From assembly GCA_024516155.1 (NCBI GenBank), contig JAJJXM010000108.1:31316-95315 (forward strand): a stretch of DNA of 64,000 nt, read 5' to 3'. The notes under the pieces were generated by a model. That model ran no database searches and was not told the origin of the DNA. It saw nothing but the letters and a program-made list of their open reading frames with translations. Each line of letters opens with the position of its first letter. Position 1 is the first letter of the stretch. The DNA comes from Pyronema omphalodes. Taxonomy: Eukaryota > Ascomycota > Pezizomycetes > Pezizales > Pyronemataceae. This document shows positions 51,665-61,131 of the stretch, one piece after another. Made by a program: the position numbers and the translations under genes.

Positions 51665-53021
51665 TGTCACACCCTATAATGTGTGAGTATAGAATAGGTA
51701 ACATGTATAACATTTAGAGAACATGGCAAACTCGACAGGAGAATGAATAATAAGGTTAGTATCCCGGGCCGGAACCCCCTGAGGAGCTCCAGCTAGCCAC
51801 GTCACGTGATTCGTGACTTTCCGAAAGGACCTCACGAGGATCCCGGCCCGAGGCGTCGCTACCTGTTATTCACTGTCAGTTTGGGAGGATCACAGATGGA
51901 TGGGAACGAGGAACAACTTACCTCATGGGTGTCGACTTACCCATGAGAAAACTACAGACGACGCTGATGGAGACAGAAGACGACGGCGAAAGGACACCCC
52001 CTTATACTTGAGGTTGTGTTCCACCAAGCACGGCTACCAGAGGGCTTGCAAGAGAAGGGAATTCTCAGGACAGTGCAAGGCAGACGAATAGGATCATCCG
52101 AGGTCTGAGTTGGGCGGATAGTCGGCCAAGGAACAAGGCAGAGTCTAGTCAGCCAACAGGAGTGGAGCTCAGGACAAGGGTCAAGATTGCGATAGCATGA
52201 GACGACGTCCTGCAGCAAGGAACACCACTCAGGGAAACTGTTGGATGGAACTGATATGACGCGACCTTAGGCCAATGACTACCAACTGCAAGATAAGACG
52301 GCGTTTGCGTACACACCAGGGTGTGGCTGCGCGCAAGTGCGCACAGGTGGGGCTGTTATGACATCACACAGGAATGTGACGGGGCAGTGCGCTCCGGTAA
52401 GGCATAGTCTGCCTTATGATGTCAGATTCCTTCACTCGCAATCGAGATTCTCTAGGGAGATCTATGATCAAGACGACTCATGCGATATATGACTCACATG
52501 TTATTATCGGAGGAGTCATTGCATTATGCGCTCAAGTGGAGTAACCCTCCACTAGGCGCTTAACCCCAATACCTGATTGGAAGGTGTGGTAGCACGGCGA
52601 GGAATGTCAAGGATTAATCTGAGACGAGGCACATCATGCAAGTGAGCAATTAATATAATTGCGCATGCAGCATGATGCGAGCCATCGGCAGATTTGTCAA
52701 AGGATTGACTCACGTCTTATCTCCTAAGCTTCGTTTGGAAGTTGGTTCCCTTGGGAAGTCTGGGCGAACTTGTAGACGAAAGTCTATAAAAGACCCTAAG
52801 TCTTCCCACCGTTTCCTCCAGCATCAGCAACTTGATCTCTTGTTACGACGTTACTATTCTACACCGATACCTCAGGACGAGACCCTTAAGTTTATTCGGC
52901 CTGTGATCGATTAGTTTACTTCCTAGCTTCTTGGGGAAATCTTTTAGTTGAATATCTTTCAAACAAAGTACGACTGATCGAAAAAGCCTCTGTATTGAAA
53001 GCCTCAATACCCAGGTTCACA
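51665..53021 (+). repeat. G2 3' LTR
   Basis: 1357 bp, same ends and length as the 5' LTR; one difference found (52988). Followed by CACAC (53022-53026) and the continuation of N4. Confidence 0.95.
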
Positions 53022-53947
53022 CACACAGCGACGCTTCAATACCCTCGATGACACCATACGCAACAACAGCGATGAGATGCGCCTCAGATTCGACGTCATG
53101 ATGACGAAATTCAACATTCTGTTCGGCGAAAACACGAAGCTGCGCGCAGCCTACGACCCTACACAGGCAGAAACAGCAGCTCTCAAGGCTGCTGTGGACG
53201 CCCTGACGAGGAAAATCGACGAACAGCAACAAGTCATTTCGGCGCCCCCCTCACCGAACCTCACGGCCTCTTCCTCAGCGATGGAAGAGATGACTATGCC
53301 ACTGTCCGTCGTCCAACATGACATTCAGGATGTCCTGGACGCTGTTCGCAACCCTCCTGGCAAGAGAAAGCGAAGGGGAAGCGACCAGAACACCGAACCC
53401 ACCTCACCGACAAACAGAAGACCGGTGAACCACAAACCGAGAGCGGCATCACCGGTGCGAAGCCTGATGCACTCAAAACATGCGACCACCGCCGCCCAGG
53501 ACAAGCTTGATGCCCTCAAGCCTATGTCCCCCCTACCTCTCCTCGCGATCACGTCAACCGATGCGACACCGGAACCTCACCCTGACAGTCCATCTGCTCA
53601 GGACACACCTCTACCCGACGCCCCAAGCACTGCCCCTGCTGAGACGAACGGATGGAAGACTGTGGAGGCGAAGGCTGCACAGAGGAAGAAGCAGAAAGCG
53701 AAGGAGACGACACCTACGGCAGCGCCACCCAGCAAGACCCCTACAACAAAGAATGGTGGACGGGGAAAGAACACCCACCAACCCAGAACGACAACACCCT
53801 CTGCAAAGAAGACTTGGGCAGAAGTCGTCAAGAGCGGAGGCATCAACGTCCAGATTGTGCTTGGGAATGGCAATCTTGGACTGACAACACCACCGACAAG
53901 AAGGGGAGAGAGGCGAGGGGGAGCAGCGAGGAGGCTGAGGAAGAAGG
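53022..53947 (+). pseudogene. N4 ORF, middle piece
   Basis: Continues N4 after G2: RRFNTLDDTIRNNSDEMR, ENTKLRAAYDPTQAETAAL, GKRKRRGSD, TWAEVVKSGG, up to AARRLRKK, where N5 enters after GCTGAGGAAGAAGG (53934-53947). Confidence 0.87.
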
Positions 53948-55945
53948 TTTGTTTGTTTGTTTGTTTGTTCTCTCATTACTTGTTTGCAACCCGAAGGTTA
54001 TGACAAGGGACAGATAAATACAAAAGAGAAGAAGAAAGAAATGTAAAAGCAAAAACCCAGTCTCCACCTCTACCAGTCTCCTCCTCTTGATCGTTGTGGT
54101 TGTGGGGTCTGTCCCCACTGTATACTACGGGGGTTTCTTGTCCAAGCGCGTCTGATGTTCCAAGTGCCCTGCTTGCACAGAGGCCGCCTCGCCGGGCTCC
54201 TCCCTTTCCTCCTCCCTTCCCCTCCCATTCTTAACCATTTTTCCTCCTGTATTTCCTCCACGAAGCAAAAACAAAACCAAAGCAAAGTTAAACAGCCGCC
54301 GGGCCACCCGTGCCCCCACTCTCCTCTCCTCTCTCCCCTCCTCCGCCGGTGTCTCCTGACTCTTTGCCCTTTGAGACACCCGGGCCCGCCCTGCCCCTCT
54401 TCTCCTCCCCTCTCTCCCCTTCTCCTTCCTTCTTCCTCAGCCTCCTCGCTGCTCCCCCTCGCCTCTCTCCCCTTCTTGTCGGTGGTGTTGTCAGTCCAAG
54501 ATTGCCATTCCCAAGCACAATCTGGACGTTGATGCCTCCGCTCTTGACGACTTCTGCCCAAGTCTTCTTTGCAGAGGGTGTTGTCGTTCTGGGTTGGTGG
54601 GTGTTCTTTCCCCGTCCACCATTCTTTGTTGTAGGGGTGTTGCTGGGTGGCGCTGCCGTAGGTGTCGTCTCCTTCGCTTTCTGCTTCTTCCTCTGTGCAG
54701 CCTTCGCCTCCACAGTCTTCCATCCGTTCGTCTCAGCAGGGGCAGTGCTTGGGGCGTCGGGTAGAGGTGTGTCCTGAGCAGATGGACTGTCAGGGTGAGG
54801 TTCCGGTGTCGCATCGGTTGACGTGATCGCGAGGAGAGGTAGGGGGGACATAGGCTTGAGGGCATCAAGCTTGTCCTGGGCGGCGGTAGTCGCATGTTTT
54901 GAGTGCATCAGGCTTCGCACAGGTGATGCCGCTCTCGGTTTGTGGTTCACCGGTCTTCTGTTTGTCGGTGAGGTGGGTTCGGTGTTCTGGTCGCTTCCCC
55001 TTCGCTTTCTCTTGCCAGGAGGGTTGCGAACAGCGTCCAGGACATCCTGAATGTCATGTTGGACGACGGACAGTTGCATAGTCATCTCTTCCATCGCTGA
55101 GGAAGAGGCCGTGAGGTTCGGTGAGGGGGGCGCCGAAATGACTTGTTGCTGTTCGTCGATTTTCCTCGTCAGGGCGTCCACAGCAGCCTTGAGAGCTGCT
55201 GTTTCTGCCTGTGTAGAGTCGTAGGCTGCGCGCAGCTTCGTGTTTTCGCCCATCAGAATGTTGAATTTCGTCATCATGACGTCGAATCTGAGGCGCATCT
55301 CATCGCTGTTGTTGCGTATGGTGTCATCGAGGGTATTGAAGCGACGCTGTGTGTCCTGGTGGATCTGTTGTATCCCCAGGAAGCTGGCTCCAGCGAGTCC
55401 GGCGTAGTTGTCTATAAACAGTTGATCTAGGGTGACATAGTTGTCGTCAACTGCGACTGCCTTATTAATTGCAGATACCATCATGCGACGGTAGTCACTA
55501 AACCGGCTGTGTTCAGTTGTCGCCTGTTGCTGCGATGTTGAAGCCGAAGGAACTGGTGATCGTGCCAAGACCACGCTCTGGAAGGGCTTTCCAGCGAAGT
55601 TTCCATCAACTTCATCAACTTTTCCATCTCTTCCATCCAGAGTAGGAGTAGATCCATCATGAGGAAGGTCGGCTAGAACATTGTACGCGTTTTCGGACCG
55701 TTTCGATCGTCGGGCGTTGTTCTGTCGTTGTTTTGGCGACATTTCGTGAGGTGGGGTAAGCCAAAACTCGTGAAAACTCTGATTTTGCGACAAAAGTCAA
55801 CAAAAACAACGTAGAATTCCCTGAAAATTCAGAGAATAGCGTAACAGAGTGCTGCGAATCCGAATCCGATGAGAAAACCGGGGGTTTCGGTGCTCGTTGT
55901 TGAGAATGCACGGGGGGGGGTCGCCGTTGCCGTGTGGTGTGATTC
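53948..55945 (-). mobile_element. N5: full-length N element with family 1 tail, inverted inside N4
   Basis: 1998 bp flanked by GCTGAGGAAGAAGG (53934-53947 and 55946-55959). Its 5' end at 55945 reads GAATCACACCACACGGC, the same extended start as in N3. Being antisense to its host N4, it creates a long inverted repeat. Confidence 0.93.
54288..55742 (-). CDS. N5 ORF: 484-aa N protein
   Basis: Open, MSPKQRQNNARRSKRSENAY to GGPAAV, nearly identical to N3 including the Leu-Ala-Gly-Ala stretch (YAGLAGASF) where N1 has YAGLTGASF. All features listed for N1 are present. Its 3' untranslated region (53948-54287) carries the family 1 hairpins and AAAC tail. Confidence 0.86.
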   Translation of the reverse strand: MSPKQRQNNARRSKRSENAYNVLADLPHDGSTPTLDGRDGKVDEVDGNFAGKPFQSVVLARSPVPSASTSQQQATTEHSRFSDYRRMMVSAINKAVAVDDNYVTLDQLFIDNYAGLAGASFLGIQQIHQDTQRRFNTLDDTIRNNSDEMRLRFDVMMTKFNILMGENTKLRAAYDSTQAETAALKAAVDALTRKIDEQQQVISAPPSPNLTASSSAMEEMTMQLSVVQHDIQDVLDAVRNPPGKRKRRGSDQNTEPTSPTNRRPVNHKPRAASPVRSLMHSKHATTAAQDKLDALKPMSPLPLLAITSTDATPEPHPDSPSAQDTPLPDAPSTAPAETNGWKTVEAKAAQRKKQKAKETTPTAAPPSNTPTTKNGGRGKNTHQPRTTTPSAKKTWAEVVKSGGINVQIVLGNGNLGLTTPPTRRGERRGGAARRLRKKEGEGERGEEKRGRAGPGVSKGKESGDTGGGGERGEESGGTGGPAAV

Positions 55946-55959
55946 GCTGAGGAAGAAGG

Positions 55960-56433
55960 AAGGAGAAGGGGAGAGAGGGGAGGAGAAGAGGGGCAGGGCG
56001 GGCCCGGGTGTCTCAAAGGGCAAAGAGTCAGGAGACACCGGCGGAGGAGGGGAGAGAGGAGAGGAGAGTGGGGGCACGGGTGGCCCGGCGGCTGTTTAAC
56101 TTTGCTTTGGTTTTGTTTTTACTTTGTGGAGGAAATACAGGAGGAAAAATGGTTAAAAATGGGAGGGGAAGGGAGGAGGAAAGGGAGGAGCCCGGCGAGG
56201 CGGCCTCTGTGCAAGCAGGGCACTTGGAACATCAGACGCGCTTGGACAAGAAACCCCCGTAGTATACAGTGGGGACAGACCCCACAACCACAACGATCAA
56301 GAGGAGGAGACTGGTAGAGGTGGAGACTGGGTTTTTGCTTTTACATTTCTTTCTTCTTCTCTTTTGTATTTATCTGTCCCTTGTCATAACCTTTGGGTTG
56401 CAAACAAGTAATGAGAGAACAAACAAACAAACA
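55960..56433 (+). pseudogene. N4 ORF, C-terminal piece, and N4 3' tail
   Basis: Charged Gly/Glu/Arg end of the N protein to the TAA at 56097-56099, then the module, GTGGGG/CCCCAC hairpin, terminal hairpin (loop TTTG here instead of TTCG: AACC-TTTG-GGTT) and AAAC tail to 56433. Confidence 0.85.
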
Positions 56434-56448
56434 TAGTGTGCTCACAAC

Positions 56449-58006
56449 TCTTACCTTTGCCTTGGGGGCAGTCGTTGCAGGTGTGGTCGTCCGTGGGGTG
56501 GTTCTGGCCGCAGATGCCGCAGGTGGCGCCTTGCGGTCCAGTGCAGTTGGTGTAGTGGTGGCCAAAGAGCAAGCAGCGCCGACACTGGTCGGTCCGTCGG
56601 GCAGAGTGGTACTCGGTGACTCTTCGGGGCTCGAAGAGTACCATGACTCGTTTGCGCTTCAGGAGTGCGAGCTCTTCGGCGGTACGTACCGCAATAACCA
56701 CACTGGACGCTTCCTTGCCCACACGCTTCTCCGCGGTCGTCATATATCGGGGGGGTTGCGCCAGGGTGACAGGTCCGTTGCTGCGTTCGATCTCCTCCTG
56801 GAGGAAGCGCATTCCGTCGGGGGTGTCTGGGTATAGGTCTGTGGGGATGCCGTGAACTGCGAGTTTGTACCAACGTTCGTTCAGGCGGGGTTCGGATAGG
56901 GAGGTGTGGACTGTCTGCGTGGCTGTCTGTATCGTAACTAAGTTCTCTATCAGCTCTGCCTCAGTTGTGTTGTCTGACATGGTTAGCATAATGTTCCCTT
57001 TCGAGGTTTGTCTTATCGTAGTTACCCCCATGTGGGGTGGAGCCCGGGACTTAGCCAACGCGGTGTTGATGGCGATTCCTATGTCAACCCTGGTTTTCAC
57101 GTTGAGGTCAGAGGGGTTGGTGCACGGTACGATGATGGACTGGGGGCGCGGTCGGGTTGGTCGTTGGGTTGGGCGTGTAGTCGGGGTTCGTCGAGGCGCA
57201 TGGTCGGAGGAGACGAGGTCGCTTGCTGCGTTTCCGCTGGTCCAGGGTGCTGCTGGTTTGCTCGTTGCTGGTGGGTTCTGACGGCGGGGGGTGGTGGTGG
57301 TCGGTAGGGGGATGTTATGGTGTCGGAGGGTGGCTTCCAGCATTCGGCAGCGCTCCTTCAACTGTTGGAGTTCGTCGGGAGGTTGGGGGGCAGTGGTTGT
57401 CGGTCCGGGGTGGGGTTGTTGCTGGGGTTGTTGCGGCGAAAGTTGGTTGGGTTTGGTGATTTTGTCGATTCGTCTGTTGATGGTGTCGATGGATTGTACT
57501 ATGGGGCGAAGGGCGTCGTTGGTGGTTTTCGAGATCATGGTGGCGATGGTGGCGAGGAATTCGTCGCTTGGCTGGAGTGTTGATTCGTATTCCTCTTCGT
57601 CGTCAAGGTCGGTGTCGGAGTCGATGTCAATGGGGTCTGGTAGGGTGGGGGTATCGTCGAGGTTGCGTATATCGGGGTTGTTATCGAGGTGAGCAATGGC
57701 GGCGCGTTTCATGTCCCCGGCAGTGCGTCGGAGGATGTGGATGTCGGATTTGGAGACTCTGCTGAGGCGGGCGGTGTTGCGGGTGGAAGAGGAGGTAGTC
57801 TTTCTGCGGGAGGGGGCGATGGTGGATGATGTGCCTGCGTGAGCGGCGTCTGCGCGGGCGAGGGGGTCGGTGGACATCGCAGAGGTGGGGTCGATGGTTA
57901 TGATTTGGTGTCTTGGGGTTGTCGGGATTTGGGTGGCAGGGCTGCAGGTGTTAACTGGTACCTGCATAAGCGAGGGGTTCGGCGGGAGGGGCGAATTAGC
58001 GTCCAT
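56449..58006 (-). CDS. LINE B ORF1, N-terminal piece
   Basis: Starts MDANSPLPPNPSLMQ at 58006. An acidic stretch IDIDSDTDLDDEEEYE, the RCRMLEATLRHHN helix, RLNERWYKLAVHGIP, the knuckles CRRCLLFGHHYTNC and CGICGQNHPTDDHTC follow, up to the N4 insertion. About 520 of 583 residues are here. The N-terminal half resembles LINE F more than LINE A, while the part from about IERSNGPVTLAQPPRYM on is almost that of LINE A, so ORF1 itself may be a mosaic. Confidence 0.88.
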
Positions 58007-58445
58007 CGCTAAATCGGGATCTCCGTAAGCGAAGGCTACGGGTCACTTGAGAGGCTCTGGTTAAGCGAGAGAAAATTTTCGCGAAGAGAGGGGGTCCGAA
58101 AGGGGGGAAATTTTGGGGTCCACCACAACCAGTGCTGCTGGTGAAAGGGGAATTTGGGGAGGGGGGGAATTCGGTATGCCGAGACCGAATATGAGGTTTG
58201 TATGATGATCGGAGGGCGGGTGGTGGGGCGGCGTTGATGGAAAGGTCCGTTGACCGGTCCGGAGGTCCCAGAATCGCGTTTTTCCGCTGAAACTCAACGG
58301 TAAACGGGAATTCGGGCCTGGAAATCGGGATTCGGGGTAAACTGAGTGCGATAATGCGATTTCCGTCGGCAGAGCCGGGAAATTTCAGGTTGTTGTCGAA
58401 AATGCAGGGGGGGGTCAGCGGTTGCTGTGTGGTGTGTCCCATTGT
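58007..58445 (-). promoter_or_regulatory. LINE B 5' untranslated region
   Basis: Same plan as in LINEs A and F: CACACCACACAGCAACCGC, C run, TGCATTTTCG, TTCGGT-like inverted repeat, AGCGATGGACGC at the start. The outermost bases CACAATGGGA are not shared with LINE A. Confidence 0.6.
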
Positions 58446-61131
58446 GGTCTGCGCGGAGGGTCCGGAGCAATGTTACATGTGCTGTGGCCGCTTCTGGCTT
58501 CGGGAGTGAGGTGATGTTGATTTTGAGGCGGGGGCGCTCCCATGGGGTGGGGTTGGGCTGTGATGTGTTTCCGATGGTGTCGTCAGGTAGTACCCACTTG
58601 CTGACGGAGCGGAGCATGGTGACGAGACGGGAGGGGGCCGTGCCTGGTGACTGCCATTGGTGGTCATACTCGTGTGGGCTGCAGATGGAGGAGTGAAAGT
58701 GATCGGGAACGGGGAAGGAGGAGGGGCAGCGTCTAACTACGGGGTGATTGGGGGGGAGAGAGAGGAGGCGGAGAACGTATTTGCGAGTGCGATGGTGTAG
58801 GCGGACTGAAACCGGGGGGATAGCTGCTTCGTTGTGGAGGGCTAGGATTGGCGTCGAGGTGAATGCGTTCAGAATTCGGCGAAGGGCGGAGTTTTGTTGC
58901 GTTTGTAGTAAGTTTGCGAGGCTTTTTTGCCCCGTCCACCAGATCTCGGAGCCAAAGTCGGACCTAGATAGCACACACGCGATGTAAAGTGTTCTCGTCG
59001 CAGACGGGGACAGACCTGTTTCGTGGCGAACGAGCCTTCGGAGGGCGTTGAGGGACCTGGCGGCGGCCGTCAGTCTTGTTTTCACATGATAAGAGAAGGA
59101 GAGTTTTCTATCAAAAAATATTCCAATCCACCGAACCACGTCCGTCCGTCCTCCTTTCGTTCCTGGGGAGATGATTGTTCCGTTGGGCAAGCGTACGTTG
59201 ACTGCATCGGTGATCGTGTCTGTGCGGGAGCGGTGGAAGTGCAGCAGCTCCGATTTCGAGTCGTCGAATGCTACGGCGTTCGTTTGGGCCCATGCGAAGG
59301 CGGTGCGAGCCGCGGCTTCCAGTTTTCGGGCATTTTCTTCTCTGGTACGTCCGTGTGCGACGAGAGCTACGTCGTCCATGTAGCTCGGGGTCCAGAGCGT
59401 GGGGTGAGTTGTCTGTAGTTTGTCGAATAGTGGGCGTAGGTAGATAAGGAAGAGGATGGGGGACGCCGGGGAACCTTGGGGGATGCCCGTCCTAATGGGT
59501 CGCTGTATGTCGGTTCGTCCGTCGAATGATAGGGCCGTTGTTCTGTTGCTTAGGAAGGTCGAACACCAGAAAACAACTGCGGTCGGGCCTCCCAGTGCAC
59601 GCATTGTCGTGAGGAGGCACGCGGAGGAGACATTGTCGAAGGCTCCTCGCACATCTAAAAATAGCGCGGAGGTCACCATGCGGCGCCCCGCATTCGCTTC
59701 GACCTCGTGCGTTAGGGCCATTGCAGCGTCGATAGCCGAGCGTTTAGGGCGCCCGCCTATCTGGTCTGCATGCAGTATGTGGTGTCACTCCGCCATGAGG
59801 CTGAGCCGAGTCGCCATAAGTTTTTCTAGAATTTTTCCCATGCAGTTCAGCAACGCGATGGGACGATAGGCCTTAACTGCGCTGTAGTCAGGTTTGTTCG
59901 GCTTCGGGATAACCACCGTCGTTGCTTCACGCCAGCACCTTGGGTGGTATCCTTTGTCACCTAGCCTTGCGTACAGCGCATCGAACACCTTGGGGATTGC
60001 GTCATAGGCTCTCCTTAGGCATGCGAACGTTATCATGTCGGGACCGGGGGCTTTCTTGGGGGAGGAGGAGTAGATTGCGTGGCGTATTTCTTCGGGGGTG
60101 AATGTGTGCCCGGGGATAATGGGGTGTGTGTGGGGGGTTTGAGTCTGAGGGGCAGCGGGGGGGGGGGGGGGGTGGGAAGAGAGCCTGAAAGGCGTCAACT
60201 TTGCCTTCGAAATCAACGTGTACCTTGTCTATCCCACCTACCTGGGTCTTTATTGGGGGGGTCAGCTGGGCGCGCCGGGGGTTGGTATATCTGAAGGCGG
60301 CCCAGACATCGGGACCTTCTGCGGCGGCCAGGTATTCTTTCCACAAGGAGTCCTTCGCGTGTCGTACTCTGCGGTAGTGGGTGTTCCGGAGGCGTTTGTA
60401 TTCCGCATGATGGGCTGGGAGGCGTGTAGATTTCCACCTCTTTCTTGCGCTCTGCATGTTCCGTCGAGCCGTGTTTAGTTCCTCCGTCCACCACCTCTTC
60501 GAGCGAGGAGTCGGTGAGAGGGTGGGTGTCGCCTTTTGGGCAGCTGCTTGAATGGAGTCACGAATGAGGGCGGCCCATTCGTCCAGGTTACTTGCGGACG
60601 GGTTTGCGCGGAGGTGTGTCCAGTGCGGGTGACTGGCCTCGGCGAGGGTTTGTAGCTCCCTGGTAAAAGTCTCCCAATCCGTTTTTTGCCAGTTAAGTCG
60701 TGGGGCGGTAGGGGTGGCGGTGTCATGGTCTGGGTGGAGGGACGTTAGTTGAAAGCGGATGACCTCGTGGTCTGAACCTGTGGCTAGGTCGTCGTCGACT
60801 GCCCAGTTTGTGAGTTCCCTTGTCATCGCGGGGGATGTCAGGGTCAGGTCCAGAACCGACGAGCCAGAGCCGTCTTTGTACTGGTGGGTCGGGACGTCGG
60901 GGACGTTCGCCAGATTCCAGTGGGGGGTTTCGATCAGTTCCACAATCTCTTCAGCTCAGGCTCTCCTGCGAGGGTTGGAATCCCACAACGGGTGGTGTGC
61001 ATTGAGGTCTCCCGTGATGACACATCGGCGAGGGAGGACGAGGGGGATGAGGGCTCGGGGTAGGGTGTATAGTTTGGAGAGTGGGTCACGTTCATTATAG
61101 ATGTTAAGTAAAAAGAAGGGGGGGTATTAGG
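58446..61131 (-). pseudogene. LINE C ORF2, middle: endonuclease end and reverse transcriptase
   Basis: Family 2 ORF2 with DLNAHHPLWD, GSDHEVIRF, SPKKAPGPDM, RPIALLNCMGKILEKL, GIPQGSPASPILF and a polymerase box YMDD (YIDD in the others). Lesions: TGA at 60956-60958, frame loss at a run of 16 Gs (60157-60172), TGA at 59785-59787. From 59721 to the LINE B junction it is open. It connects to 37567-38587. Confidence 0.87.

Larger units (their letters stand above)
44129..53021 (+). mobile_element. G2: young chromodomain Ty3/Gypsy element with damaged ORFs
   Basis: 8893 bp, TG...CA, 1357-bp LTRs, 5-bp target duplication CACAC (44124-44128 and 53022-53026). I found one LTR difference (T at 45452, C at 52988). 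Order: gag, protease, reverse transcriptase, RNase H, integrase, chromodomain. Despite the near-identical LTRs the coding part has a stop and two frameshifts, described below. It is AT-richer than the surrounding LINEs and unlike G1 in sequence. Confidence 0.95.
43533..56433 (+). mobile_element. N4: N element with family 1 tail, split by G2 and N5
   Basis: Flanked by TAGTGTGCTCACAAC (43518-43532 and 56434-56448) in LINE B ORF1. Own sequence: 43533-44128, 53022-53947 (starting with the CACAC repeat of G2) and 55960-56433. Removing G2 and N5 with one copy of each repeat leaves an ORF of 1455 bases, the same 484 codons as N1, so N4 was whole when G2 arrived. Confidence 0.92.
38588..58445 (-). 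mobile_element. LINE B (family 1): complete, interrupted by N4
   Basis: Minus-strand sibling of LINE A, flanked by GGTCTGCGCGGAGG (38574-38587 and 58446-58459). ORF2 is open. ORF1 is open once N4 is removed (exactly 583 codons plus stop). The 5' end begins CACAATGGGACACACCACAC. It was probably active when N4 entered it. Confidence 0.93.
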
